64,000 nucleotides of DNA from JBLZUR01 sp048565625 (GTDB lineage: Bacteria > Pseudomonadota > Alphaproteobacteria > Sphingomonadales > Sphingomonadaceae), in the NCBI RefSeq assembly GCF_048565625.1, contig NZ_JBLZUR010000002.1, positions 1,116,001-1,180,000 on the forward strand, in the 5' to 3' direction. Both the position numbers and the translations under genes were made by a program. Below the pieces are notes generated by a model that saw only the letters and a program-made list of their open reading frames with translations, was not told the DNA's origin and searched no databases. Positions within the stretch are counted from its first letter, which is position 1. Each line of letters opens with the position of its first letter. Below, one piece after another: positions 33,337-42,259 of the stretch.

Positions 33337-35298
33337 TCATTTCAGGGAGGCGTCGATCCTGAAGTTGATCGTATGAGCATTGCCCGAGCAACCGATTGCC
33401 CCTTCGGGGCGGAAGCGTTGTTCGTACCGTGTGTCACGGACGACACCCAGGCTGGCGGCTTCGAAAACTATAGGCGGGTAAGCGACGACGACCCGCTGGT
33501 TGGCGGTGCGGCCATCTGCGGTGATGTCGTATTCGATGCGGGTGAAGCCTTCGAAGCCCCAGCGCATGGCTTCCATGGGGAAGTCGGCTGAACTTGCACC
33601 GGAGCTTTTCATAACCGGACGCGCATCTACTAGCGCGCATTGTTCGGCTTCCAGGCCGGTCTTCCTGAAGCTCTGCTCCGCGGCGGCGAAGTCCCGTTCC
33701 TGCGCCTGCAGATTGGCGAGACGGATCCATGCGCCGACGCGGAGAGGGTCGCGATCGGCCAGGCGATCGTCCTTAGCCACGGCTTCGATCATGGCGCGGC
33801 GGGCAGGAGCGGAGAGGGTGCGGCGGTCGGCCGCGAGAAGTCGTGCGGCGGCAGAGACCACCGGGTCTGCCGCGACCATCGGGTCGGTAAGGTAGCGCTG
33901 CAGAGCCTCGGCAAAGCCCTTCCTCCCGATATCGTCGTAGCTTGAGAGAAGAGACTCGATCTCGGGGTAGGCGCGCGCCGACAAAGGGGCGGATGCCGTG
34001 CGCAACCGTTCACGAATGTCGGCGCTCATCCGGTCGCCCTCCTCTTCCGGAATCAAATGGCTGTTGAGAAGCGCCATTTCGACGGGGATCGGATCAAGCG
34101 GATTTTGCGATGTCTTACGTGCGGCCAGATCGGCGCGAATGATCTCCAGCCCGCGCGCGCTGTTCACATTGGCACTCGCCACCGTAGAGCTGAGGGGTGC
34201 CACGTTCTGCGTGTTCAGCCATTCGAGCGTGCGATCGGCCAGCAGGGACATGATCGACGGAGTCTGCATCTCCCGCGTGCAGCGGAGCTGGAGACGGGTG
34301 CCGGCGCGGTAGAAGGCGGGGATCTTGGCGAGTTCCTCCGGCCGCCAGCTCCAGCTCCGCACGGCCTTGGCGAAGGCGGCGGCGATCGGCCCCGCACGTG
34401 AGGCGTAGATCGGCTGGACGTAGGAAACGGTGCCGTCTTCCCTGATGCCAAACTGTATGATCGCCATGTCGGTGGGCAGAAGCCCTGCCTCTCCGCCGCA
34501 TTCCGCCAAGCTGCGTTCCAGGGGGTTGGTGAACGACGCCTGCTCGATGCGGCCCGCCCCGGTGTAGGCGAGAAGCTGGCGCGCATATGAGGTACGCTTG
34601 GCGAGCAGGGCGGTGATGGCGGCATCGCCGCGCGTCATGGCTTCCTGAAAGCTGGTCTTGAGCGTCAGGCCGCCCTGCAGGGACAACGCCTTCGCGAACG
34701 TGGCCTGCGCACCCTCGACGTCACCGGCGTTGAGCTGTGCGCGGCCTTTCAGTGCGTAGTAGCTGGAGAGAGCGTCCTTACCGAGGGGCGGCTGGGCCTT
34801 TTCGGCCAGCACGACTGCATCAGCAGCGTAGGATACGGCCTTTCCGTCACCATCGAACAATGTGTCACGCGCGAGAGCGCCCAGTGCGATCAACCGTGCG
34901 GCGTCCGATTCCGCAGTGTGGAGGGCAATCTGCGCGGCTGCGCGAGCGGCGGGATAGTCGACGGCGCGCTCTTCGACTCCGTGGAGCGTCAAGGCCGCAT
35001 CGTGCCGTTCGCCGCGGGGCAGATCGGGCACGGCAAGCGCGGCGAGGAGTGCCGTCCGTGCACCCGCGTCGTCGCCCATCGCGGACAGAACGTAACCTCT
35101 ACGCCCCTGAACGATTGCCAGTCCGGACGTCTTGTTCGACTTGGTGAGGCGGACCTGCAGGCCGTCGAGGATGGCGAGCGCGTCGGCATAGCGCTTCTCA
35201 CCGGCGGCGGCGCTGGCGCGATCGAACAGGATCTGCGCGCTTTCCGGCTCGGCAGGAGCGGGTGCGACGGCCTGGACCATCAGAAGCAGCGGCAACAT
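33337..35298 (-). CDS. Secreted TPR-like protein with TonB-C-like domains
   Basis: This 653-residue protein has a short signal peptide (MLPLLLMVQAVAPAPA). Helical repeat-like sequence (ILFDRASAAAGEKRYADALAI onward) runs to about residue 240. Two regions resemble TonB C-terminal domains: about 265-345 (AFAKAVRSWSWRPEEL, FYRAGTRLQLRC) and about 575-645 (FTRIEYDITADGRTANQ, RYEQRFRPEGAIGC). The ATG at 35298 follows GGGGGAG. The frame extends further upstream only across the trxB promoter. I do not recognise a characterised family member. It is divergent from trxB. Confidence 0.75.
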   Translation of the reverse strand: MLPLLLMVQAVAPAPAEPESAQILFDRASAAAGEKRYADALAILDGLQVRLTKSNKTSGLAIVQGRRGYVLSAMGDDAGARTALLAALAVPDLPRGERHDAALTLHGVEERAVDYPAARAAAQIALHTAESDAARLIALGALARDTLFDGDGKAVSYAADAVVLAEKAQPPLGKDALSSYYALKGRAQLNAGDVEGAQATFAKALSLQGGLTLKTSFQEAMTRGDAAITALLAKRTSYARQLLAYTGAGRIEQASFTNPLERSLAECGGEAGLLPTDMAIIQFGIREDGTVSYVQPIYASRAGPIAAAFAKAVRSWSWRPEELAKIPAFYRAGTRLQLRCTREMQTPSIMSLLADRTLEWLNTQNVAPLSSTVASANVNSARGLEIIRADLAARKTSQNPLDPIPVEMALLNSHLIPEEEGDRMSADIRERLRTASAPLSARAYPEIESLLSSYDDIGRKGFAEALQRYLTDPMVAADPVVSAAARLLAADRRTLSAPARRAMIEAVAKDDRLADRDPLRVGAWIRLANLQAQERDFAAAEQSFRKTGLEAEQCALVDARPVMKSSGASSADFPMEAMRWGFEGFTRIEYDITADGRTANQRVVVAYPPIVFEAASLGVVRDTRYEQRFRPEGAIGCSGNAHTINFRIDASLK

Positions 35299-35442
35299 GC
35301 GGTGAACTCCCCCTCGTTCGCGGACAACATGCATGGGGCCGGGGGATCGTGCAATCGCGGCCCGCGACAGCGCGGACTGGCCATTGTTCCGGTTGGCCAC
35401 CATATCTGCGGCAACCGACTCAACCGCCAAGAAGCGAGTGCC

Positions 35443-36414
35443 ATGACCACCCACAAGACCCGCATGCTCATCCTCGGATCCGGCCCGGCCGGGCTTTCCG
35501 CCGCGATCTATGGCGCGCGGGCGGGGATGGAGCCGATCGTGGTGCAGGGCATCCAGCCGGGCGGGCAGCTGACCACCACCACCGATGTGGAGAACTATCC
35601 GGGGTTCCGCGACGTGATCCAGGGCCCCTGGCTGATGGAGGAAATGCAGGCGCAGGCCGAGCATGTCGGCACGCGGATGATCTGGGACCAGATCACCTCG
35701 GTCGACCTGTCGCAGCGGCCGTTCCGCCTGATCGGCGATGGCGGCGACGTATATGAGGGCGAGACCCTCGTCATCGCGACGGGGGCGCAGGCGAAATGGC
35801 TAGGCCTGCCGAGCGAGACGCATCTGCGCGGCAAGGGCGTGTCCGCCTGCGCGACATGCGACGGGTTCTTCTATCGCGGCAAGAAGGTGGCGGTGATCGG
35901 CGGCGGCAATACCGCGGTCGAGGAGGCGCTGTACCTGACCAACCATTCGCCCGACGTGACGCTGATCCACCGGCGCGACAGCCTGCGCGCGGAGAAGATC
36001 CTGCAGGAGCGGCTGTTCAAGCACCCGAACATCAAGGTGCTGTGGAACACGGCGGTCGAGCATTTCGTCGGCGGCGGCGAGCCGGAGGGGCTGGTCGCGC
36101 TCGATCTGAAGAACACGGTGACGGGCGAGAAGAGCCGGCTGGATATCGACGGCGGCTTCGTCGCGATCGGCCATGCGCCGGCGACCGAGCTGTTCCGGGG
36201 CCACCTGGCGCTGGACGAGGACGGCTATCTCATCGTCGAGAAGGGCGGCACGCGGACCAATGTGCCCGGCGTGTTCGGATGCGGCGACGTGGCGGACAAG
36301 ACCTACCGGCAGGCGGTCACGGCGGCGGGCACCGGCTGCATGGCGGCGCTGGATGCCGAACGCTTCCTGGCGGAGGCGGAGTTCGAGGCGGAGCAGGCCA
36401 GCGAGGCGGCGTAA
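35443..36414 (+). CDS. trxB: Thioredoxin reductase
   Basis: This 323-residue FAD/NADPH enzyme keeps thioredoxin reduced. It has the FAD motif GSGPAGLSAAIY, the redox centre CATC in SACATCDGFFY, the NADPH motif GGGNTAVEEA and the C-terminal FAD contact GVFGCGDVAD. The ATG at 35443 starts the enzyme fold. The frame opens much earlier (34918) because the DNA lies antisense to the neighbouring gene. No strong RBS is visible. Its FAD and Cys motifs are typical of low-molecular-weight bacterial TrxR. Confidence 0.96.
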   Translation: MTTHKTRMLILGSGPAGLSAAIYGARAGMEPIVVQGIQPGGQLTTTTDVENYPGFRDVIQGPWLMEEMQAQAEHVGTRMIWDQITSVDLSQRPFRLIGDGGDVYEGETLVIATGAQAKWLGLPSETHLRGKGVSACATCDGFFYRGKKVAVIGGGNTAVEEALYLTNHSPDVTLIHRRDSLRAEKILQERLFKHPNIKVLWNTAVEHFVGGGEPEGLVALDLKNTVTGEKSRLDIDGGFVAIGHAPATELFRGHLALDEDGYLIVEKGGTRTNVPGVFGCGDVADKTYRQAVTAAGTGCMAALDAERFLAEAEFEAEQASEAA

Positions 36415-36434
36415 GTGCCGGCCTGCCCCGGAGG

Positions 36435-36707
36435 TCAGCCGAGCGCCTTGGCCTTCACGAATTCCAGCAGCGCGCCGAAGGTCTCCAGCATCTCGCCATC
36501 GACCTCGTCATCGTCGATGACGATGCCGAGGCGGTCCTCCATTTCGGTGAGGAGGGTGGCGACGGCCATCGAATCCAGCTCCGGCAGGGCACCGAAGAGG
36601 CCGGTGTTCGCGTCGAATGCGGCGACGCGATCGGGGGCGAGGCCCAGGCTGTCGGCCAGCACCGTGCGTACGGTCTGCTCCACCTCCGCTGCATCGGACA
36701 ATGCCAT
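36435..36707 (-). CDS. Acyl carrier protein (exosortase-A-associated type)
   Basis: This 90-residue acyl carrier protein has the phosphopantetheine serine in ELDSMAVATLL (DSM where most ACPs read DSL) and the acidic helix EMEDRLGIVIDDDEV. It is divergent from the AMP-forming ligase and PLP decarboxylase genes that are known as exosortase A system-associated. It probably carries the acyl group activated by that ligase. The ATG at 36707 is preferred, and a GTG one codon upstream is possible. Confidence 0.85.
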   Translation of the reverse strand: MALSDAAEVEQTVRTVLADSLGLAPDRVAAFDANTGLFGALPELDSMAVATLLTEMEDRLGIVIDDDEVDGEMLETFGALLEFVKAKALG

Positions 36708-36785
36708 CACTCCGCGACTCCCTGTTTTTTATAGGCGGGGGCGTAGCGAAGTGAGGGCGGTTTTCCAATCCTTCGCGCGTGCAGC

Positions 36786-38273
36786 ATGATCGCGCCTGAT
36801 TCCACGCCGTTTCCGATCGATCATCTGACGCGGCGGGGCGATCCGGCGGCGGCGGCGCTGGTGACCAAGGCGCGCGTGTTCGATTTCGCGGCGTTGGAGG
36901 CGGCGGTGGGGGCGGCCGCCCTGTGGCTGCGGGAGCAGGGGCTGCGGCCGGGGGAGCGGGTAGCGAGCTGGCTGCCGAAGACAGCGCTCGCCTGCATCCT
37001 GCCGCTGGCGGCGGCGCGGGCGGGGCTGATCCATGTGCCGGTCAACCCGCTGCTGAAGCGGGGGCAGGTGGCGCATATCCTGACGGACAGCGGCGCGGCG
37101 ATGCTGGTGACGCAAGGGCCGAGGGCGGCGACGTTGCAGGCCGGGGATGTGCCGGCGGGTTGTCGCGTTGTCGAGGAGGGCGTGGTGCCGCTTGATGGCG
37201 CGGGGTTGCCGCCGTCCGGGGCCGATCCGGATGATCTGGCGGCGATCCTCTACACCTCCGGCTCGACGGGGCGGCCGAAGGGGGTGATGCTGAGCCACGC
37301 CAATCTCTGGCTCGGGGCGGTGTCGGTGGCGTCCTATCTGGGGCTGGCGGCGGACGACCGGACTTTGTGCGTGCTGCCTTTCGCGTTCGATTACGGGCAG
37401 AACCAGCTGTTCAGCAGCTGGTATGCGGGCGGGGCGGCGGTGCCGCTCGACTATCTGCTGGCGAAGGACGTGGTGAAGGCGGTGGCGCGGCACGGCATCA
37501 CCACGCTGGCCGGTGTGCCGCCCTTGTGGTTGCAGCTTGTCGAGGCGGCGTGGCCGGTGGATGCGTTGGCTTCGCTCCGGCGGCTGACCAATTCTGGCGG
37601 ACGGCTGCCGGTGCCGCTGGTTCGGCGGATGCGGGCGATGTTTCCGGAGGCCCGACTGTTCTCGATGTACGGGCTGACCGAGGCGTTCCGGTCGACCTAT
37701 CTCGATCCCGAGCTCATCGACGCACATCCCGATGCGATCGGTGCTGCGATCCCCTTTGCCGAGGTGATGGTGGTGAAGGATGGGGTGGAGGCGGAGGCGG
37801 GCGAGCTGGTCCATGCCGGGCCGCTGGTCGCCAAGGGATATTGGCGCGATGCGGAGCGGACGGCGGCGCGGTTCCGGCCTGCTCCGGCGTTTTCAAAGAT
37901 GGGGGGCATGGCTGTGTGGTCCGGCGACACGGCGACGCGGGGGGCTGACGGGCTGCTCCGCTTCGTCGGGCGCGACGACGAGATGATCAAGACCAGCGGC
38001 AACCGCGTCAGCCCGACCGAGGTGGAGGAGGCGGCGCTGGCGAGCGGGATGGTGGCCGAGGCGGTGGCGCTGGGTGTGGCGGATGCCGCGCTGGGGCAGG
38101 CGATCCGGCTGGTGGTGCGGGGGGGTGGCGATGATGCTGGGTTGCGGGCTTATCTCAAGGCCGAGCTCCCGGGGTTCATGCAGCCGCGCGAGGTGCTGTG
38201 GCGCGAGGAGATGCCGCGCACGCCGAACGGAAAGCTTGATCGCGCGGCCCTGAAGCGCGAGGCGGAGGCATGA
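36786..38273 (+). CDS. Acyl-CoA ligase (AMP-forming), exosortase A system-associated
   Basis: This 495-residue adenylate-forming enzyme has the AMP-binding P-loop YTSGSTGRPKGV, the A5 motif FSMYGLTEAFR, TGDTATR-like GDTATR at the hinge, and the C-terminal catalytic Lys in PNGKLDR. It matches the family that accompanies exosortase A (XrtA/PEP-CTERM) exopolysaccharide loci. It likely loads an acyl group on the neighbouring ACP. The stop overlaps the next start (ATGA), so the two are coupled. Confidence 0.88.
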   Translation: MIAPDSTPFPIDHLTRRGDPAAAALVTKARVFDFAALEAAVGAAALWLREQGLRPGERVASWLPKTALACILPLAAARAGLIHVPVNPLLKRGQVAHILTDSGAAMLVTQGPRAATLQAGDVPAGCRVVEEGVVPLDGAGLPPSGADPDDLAAILYTSGSTGRPKGVMLSHANLWLGAVSVASYLGLAADDRTLCVLPFAFDYGQNQLFSSWYAGGAAVPLDYLLAKDVVKAVARHGITTLAGVPPLWLQLVEAAWPVDALASLRRLTNSGGRLPVPLVRRMRAMFPEARLFSMYGLTEAFRSTYLDPELIDAHPDAIGAAIPFAEVMVVKDGVEAEAGELVHAGPLVAKGYWRDAERTAARFRPAPAFSKMGGMAVWSGDTATRGADGLLRFVGRDDEMIKTSGNRVSPTEVEEAALASGMVAEAVALGVADAALGQAIRLVVRGGGDDAGLRAYLKAELPGFMQPREVLWREEMPRTPNGKLDRAALKREAEA

Positions 38274-39499
38274 AGCCGACCGGTCCAATCCCGCCCGATT
38301 TCTCCGCCAGCGAGGGCCAGCTTGTAATCGGCGGACAGAGTGTCCGCGAGATCCTCGACGGGGCCGAGACGCCTTTGTTCGTCTATGACGGCGGGGTGGT
38401 GCGGGCGCGGGTGGCGCGGCTGCGCGCGACGATGCCGGAGGGGCTGGGCATCCATTATGCGGTGAAGGCGAACCCGTATCGGCCGCTCCTGGCGATGCTC
38501 GGCGATCTGGTGGACGGGTTCGACGTCGCCTCGCGCGGGGAGATGATCCTGGCGGCGGAGGCGGGGATGGATACGGAGGCGATCTCCTTCGCGGGGCCGG
38601 GCAAGCGCGATGCCGAGCTTGAGGCGGCGGTGCGGCACCGGGTGACGGTGAACGTCGAGTCCGAGGGCGAGGCGACCCGGCTGCTGGCGATCGGCGCCCG
38701 GATCGGGGTGACGCCGTGCGCGGCGGTGCGGATCAATCCCGACTTCGACCTCAAGGGCTCCGGCCTGCGCATGGGCGGCGGGGCGAAGCAGTTCGGGGTG
38801 GATGCGGAGGTTGCGGCACCGCTGATCCGGCGGCTGGTTGACGCGGGCGTGGACTATCGCGGGCTGCACATCTTCGCCGGGTCTCAGGCGCTGGATGCCG
38901 GGGCGGTGGCCGAGACGCAGCGGCAGACGGTGGAACTGGCGGGCCGGTTGTCGGAGGAGGCGTGCGTGGCACCGCCGCGCGTCAATCTGGGGGGCGGGTT
39001 CGGGGTGCCTTACTTTGCCGGGGACAAGCCGCTGGATGTCGAGGCGGTCGGCGCGGCCCTGGGGGATGTGCTGGCCGCGCGGGTGGAGGTGTTGAAGGGC
39101 ACCGCATTCGCCATCGAGCTGGGGCGCTGGCTGGTGGCGGAGGCGGGGGTTTACCTGACGCGGGTGATCGACCGGAAGGAGAGCCGGGGCGAGACCTTCC
39201 TGGTGGTCGACGGCGGGTTGAACCATGTGCTGGCGGCGAGCGGGAATTTCGGGACGGTGGTGCGGCGGAACTACCCGATCGCGGTGGCCGGGTGGTTCGG
39301 GGCTGCGGCGGAGGAGGTCGTGAGCGTGGTGGGGCCATTGTGCACGCCGCTCGACCGGCTGGGGGATCGCGTGGAGTTGCCGCGCGCGGAAGCGGGGGAT
39401 GTGATCGCGCTGTTCATGACGGGGGCTTATGGGCGGAGCGCGAGTCCGGAGGGGTTCTTGAGCCATCCGGCGGCGGGAGAGATGTTGGTGCGCGGCTGA
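38270..39499 (+). CDS. PLP-dependent decarboxylase, exosortase A system-associated
   Basis: This 409-residue fold-III decarboxylase is related to diaminopimelate and ornithine decarboxylases. The PLP lysine is in HYAVKANPY, the glycine-rich phosphate loop in NLGGGFGVPYF, and the C-terminal GPLCTPLDR carries the active-site Cys of the partner subunit. Together with the acyl ligase and ACP it matches a set that accompanies exosortase A loci. No exosortase gene or PEP-CTERM substrate is in this window. The substrate is uncertain. Confidence 0.88.
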   Translation: MKPTGPIPPDFSASEGQLVIGGQSVREILDGAETPLFVYDGGVVRARVARLRATMPEGLGIHYAVKANPYRPLLAMLGDLVDGFDVASRGEMILAAEAGMDTEAISFAGPGKRDAELEAAVRHRVTVNVESEGEATRLLAIGARIGVTPCAAVRINPDFDLKGSGLRMGGGAKQFGVDAEVAAPLIRRLVDAGVDYRGLHIFAGSQALDAGAVAETQRQTVELAGRLSEEACVAPPRVNLGGGFGVPYFAGDKPLDVEAVGAALGDVLAARVEVLKGTAFAIELGRWLVAEAGVYLTRVIDRKESRGETFLVVDGGLNHVLAASGNFGTVVRRNYPIAVAGWFGAAAEEVVSVVGPLCTPLDRLGDRVELPRAEAGDVIALFMTGAYGRSASPEGFLSHPAAGEMLVRG

Positions 39500-39500
39500 C

Positions 39501-39642
39501 ATCCTCCCTGAGCTTGCTCGGGGAGGGGGACCGCTCGGCGAAAGCCGAGTGGTGGAGGGGCCGGCGGGCGCAGTCCGCCGTCTTCGCGGCGGCCCCTCCA
39601 GCGCCTTCGGCGGTCCCCCTCCCCATCGCAGATGGGGAGGGT
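39501..39642. repeat. REP-like composite palindrome, family A copy 1
   Basis: A series of hairpins: CCTCCCTGAGC-TTGCTCGGGGAGG, CTCGGC-GAAA-GCCGAG, GGAGGGGCC...GGCCCCTCC, and CTCCCCATC-GCA-GATGGGGAG. Variants recur at 43316-43449 and 44384-44453. It sits between the convergent decarboxylase and truA genes and may also end transcription. Confidence 0.75.
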
Positions 39643-39643
39643 G

Positions 39644-40384
39644 TTAGGGGTAGGTCGCCTCCACGAAATACAGGCCGTCGGGTGGGGCGTTGAGGCCCAA
39701 GCGGGCGCGGTCTTTGGCTTCGAGCGCGTCGATCAGGTCCTGTTCGCTCCATCGTCCACGACCCACCAATGCCAGGCAGCCGACCATCGAACGCACCTGA
39801 TGGTGGAGGAAGGAGCGGGCGGCAGCGTGGATCTCTACGACCTCACCGCTGCGGATCACGTCGAGGCGGTCGAGGGATTTGACCGGGCTGGCCGACTGGC
39901 AATGGGCGGAGCGGAAGGTTGTGAAGTCGTGGAGGCCGGTCAGGGCTTGCGCGGCGCGGTGCATGGCCTCGGCATCCAGAGCGGCGGGCACGCGCCAGGC
40001 GAGGCCGTTTTCCAGCGCGAGCGGCGCGCGGCGGTTGATGATGCGGTAGATGTAGGCGCGGCCGGTGCAGCTGAAGCGGGCGTGCCAGTCGTCCGGGACC
40101 ACCGCGCAGTCGAGGATCGCGACGGGGTGCGGGCGGAGCCTCGCGTTCAGGGCCTCCATCAGCCGGAAGGGGGTGATGGCGCGGGCGATGTCGACATGGG
40201 CGGACATGGCGCGGGCGTGGACGCCGGCGTCGGTGCGGCCGGCGGCATGGGCGGTGACCTGTTCACCGGTGATCGCCTGCGCCGCTTCCTCGATCGCCTG
40301 CTGCACGCTGGGACCGTGGGCCTGACGCTGCCAACCCATGAAGGGGCGGCCTTCATATTCGACGGTCAGGCGGAAGCGGGTCAC
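39644..40384 (-). CDS. truA: tRNA pseudouridine(38-40) synthase
   Basis: This 246-residue TruA makes pseudouridine at tRNA positions 38-40. It shows the catalytic Asp in AAGRTDAGVHA, the family's YRIINR strand and FLHHQVRSMVG. Its start overlaps the fmt stop by 4 bases (ATGA), so fmt and truA are coupled. Confidence 0.96.
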   Translation of the reverse strand: MTRFRLTVEYEGRPFMGWQRQAHGPSVQQAIEEAAQAITGEQVTAHAAGRTDAGVHARAMSAHVDIARAITPFRLMEALNARLRPHPVAILDCAVVPDDWHARFSCTGRAYIYRIINRRAPLALENGLAWRVPAALDAEAMHRAAQALTGLHDFTTFRSAHCQSASPVKSLDRLDVIRSGEVVEIHAAARSFLHHQVRSMVGCLALVGRGRWSEQDLIDALEAKDRARLGLNAPPDGLYFVEATYP

Positions 40385-41286
40385 GTGAGGCGGGTGCCGG
40401 CGGCTACGGGCAAGCCGCGCAGGAGTTCGGCGGCGGCCATGCGGCTCTTTCCGGCGCGCTGGACGGCGAGCGGGCGTATCGCGCCTTCTCCGCAGGCGAT
40501 GGTGAGTTGCGTGTCGAGGACGGTGCCGGGCTCGCCGGTCGCGTCCACGATCTCGGCGGAGAGGAGCTTGATACGTTCACCGCCGAGGCAGAACCATGCG
40601 CCGGGGGCAGGATCATAGGCGCGGGCGGCGCGCTCGATCTCTTCAGCGGTGCGGGCGAAGTCGAGATGCGCCTCGGCCTTGTCGATCTTGGCCGCGTAGG
40701 TGACGCCCTCCTCCGGCTGGGGGACGGGGGAATGCGCGGGGAGGTCGGCGAGGGTGGCGACCATCGCCTCCGCACCGAGCCGGGCCAGTTCGGCGGTGAG
40801 TTCACCCGCGTTCTTGCCGTCGATCGGTGTCGTCACGGTGCGGCGCACGGGGCCGGTGTCGAGGCCGCGTTCCATCTGCATGATGCAGACACCGGTCTCC
40901 TGATCTCCCGCGAGGATGGCGCGTTGGACGGGGGCCGCGCCCCGCCAGCGGGGGAGGAGCGAGCCGTGGACGTTGAGGCAGCCGTGGCGTGGTGCGTCGA
41001 GGATCGGCTGGGGCAGGATCAGGCCATAGGCGGCGACCACCGCGACATCGAGGTCGAGTGCGGCGAAGGCGGCCTGTTCCTCCGCACCCTTCAGCGAGAT
41101 GGGGTGGCGGACTTCGAGGCCGAGCGCGTCGGCGCGCTGCTGGATGGGGGAAGGGCGGGGAGCCTTGCCGCGTCCGGCGGGACGGGGGGGCTGGCAGTAG
41201 ACCGCCGCGATGTCGTGACCGGCGGCGACGAGCGCCTCCAGCGTCGGCACGGCGAAGTCGGGGGTTCCCATGAAGGCGATCCGCAT
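40381..41286 (-). CDS. fmt: Methionyl-tRNA formyltransferase
   Basis: This 301-residue enzyme formylates initiator Met-tRNA. It shows MRIAFMGTPDFAV at the start, the catalytic block CLNVHGSLLPRWRGAAPVQRAI with His and the downstream Asp in GLDTGPV. The ATG at 41286 is chosen because it begins the family N-terminus; the longer frame to 41508 crosses a large inverted repeat. It is unlike many genomes in that def lies nearby but on the opposite strand and separated by recR. Confidence 0.95.
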   Translation of the reverse strand: MRIAFMGTPDFAVPTLEALVAAGHDIAAVYCQPPRPAGRGKAPRPSPIQQRADALGLEVRHPISLKGAEEQAAFAALDLDVAVVAAYGLILPQPILDAPRHGCLNVHGSLLPRWRGAAPVQRAILAGDQETGVCIMQMERGLDTGPVRRTVTTPIDGKNAGELTAELARLGAEAMVATLADLPAHSPVPQPEEGVTYAAKIDKAEAHLDFARTAEEIERAARAYDPAPGAWFCLGGERIKLLSAEIVDATGEPGTVLDTQLTIACGEGAIRPLAVQRAGKSRMAAAELLRGLPVAAGTRLT

Positions 41287-41344
41287 GACGGGTCTGAACT
41301 CACCTAAAACGTGGTCGTGACGGGCTTCGCCCGCCGCTTCGCGG

Positions 41345-41441
41345 TTGACCATGAAGAACCGCCGAACGGCGTCGCTTGCTTGCGCGTAGCATGAGCTACG
41401 CGACTGCGCTGCGCTCCTTGTCGGCGGCTCTTCATGGTCAA
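41345..41441. repeat. Large inverted repeat between fmt and recR
   Basis: 21-base arms (41345-41365 TTGACCATGAAGAACCGCCGA and 41421-41441) pair with one mismatch. Inside lies an 8-bp hairpin CGCGTAGC-ATGA-GCTACGCG (41383-41402). It looks like a miniature mobile or REP-type element in the divergent promoter region. Confidence 0.7.
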
Positions 41442-41528
41442 TCCCGTTCCTCGTTTCAGGTAAGTTCAGACCCTGGACGCCTTGCGACGCTGGCATCACC
41501 CCAGGCAACCCCCTATCTGTTCTCCTCT

Positions 41529-42125
41529 ATGGCTTCCCATGAGATCGAGACGTTGACGCAGGCTTTGGCGCGGTTGCCGGGGCTGGGGCCGCGATCGGCG
41601 CGGCGGGCGGTCCTGCACCTCGTCAAGAAGCGGGAGACGGCGCTGGTGCCGCTGCTCCGCGCGATGGAGGCGGTGAGCGAGCGGCTGGCGACGTGTTCGA
41701 CCTGCGGCAATGTCGACACGACCGATCCTTGCGCGATCTGTTCGGACCCGCGCCGCGACGCGCGCGCGCTGTGCGTGGTGGAGGAGGTGGCGGACCTCTG
41801 GGCGTTGGAGCGGTCGCGGCTTTTCCCCGGGCGGTTTCATGTGCTGGGCGGGCGGCTGGCGGCGCTGGAGGGGGTACGGCCGGAGGATCTGTCGATCGAC
41901 GCGCTGGTCGGGCGGATCGCCGGTGGCGGGATCGACGAGGTGGTGCTGGCGATGAACGCCACGCTGGAGGGACAGACGACGGCGCATTATGTGGCGGACC
42001 GGCTGGAGAAGTTCCCGATCCGGTTGACGCAGCTGGCGCATGGTTTGCCGGTTGGGGGTGAGCTGGATTATCTGGACGAGGGGACTTTGGCGCAGGCTTT
42101 GCGGGCGAGAAGGCCGGTTGGGTAG
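41529..42125 (+). CDS. recR: Recombination mediator protein RecR
   Basis: This 198-residue RecR works with RecF/RecO to load RecA at gaps. It shows the N-terminal helix-hairpin-helix ARLPGLGPRSARRAVLHL, the C4 zinc finger CSTCGNVDTTDPCAICSD and the Toprim domain with VVEEVADLWALE. The ATG at 41529 begins the family N-terminus. No clear RBS is visible. The earlier frame from 41376 crosses the inverted repeat. Confidence 0.95.
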   Translation: MASHEIETLTQALARLPGLGPRSARRAVLHLVKKRETALVPLLRAMEAVSERLATCSTCGNVDTTDPCAICSDPRRDARALCVVEEVADLWALERSRLFPGRFHVLGGRLAALEGVRPEDLSIDALVGRIAGGGIDEVVLAMNATLEGQTTAHYVADRLEKFPIRLTQLAHGLPVGGELDYLDEGTLAQALRARRPVG

Positions 42126-42131
42126 TATCCT

Positions 42132-42198
42132 CGGCCGTTCGCGCTGAGCTTGCCGAAGGGCCGGCGCTGGGGCTTCGGCAGGCTCAGCCCGAGCGGCC
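42132..42198. repeat. REP-like palindrome, family B copy 1
   Basis: An imperfect hairpin with arms CGGCCGTTCGCGCTGAGCTT... and ...GGCTCAGCCCGAGCGGCCG, 25-30 bases each. The same GTTCGCGCTGAGC / GCTCAGGGCGAAC words recur at 47094-47208. Confidence 0.7.
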
Positions 42199-42259
42199 GG
42201 GGAGATGTACTCCACCGCACAATCTTGACGTTACGGCTCCGTCCACCTAGCTGAAAACT

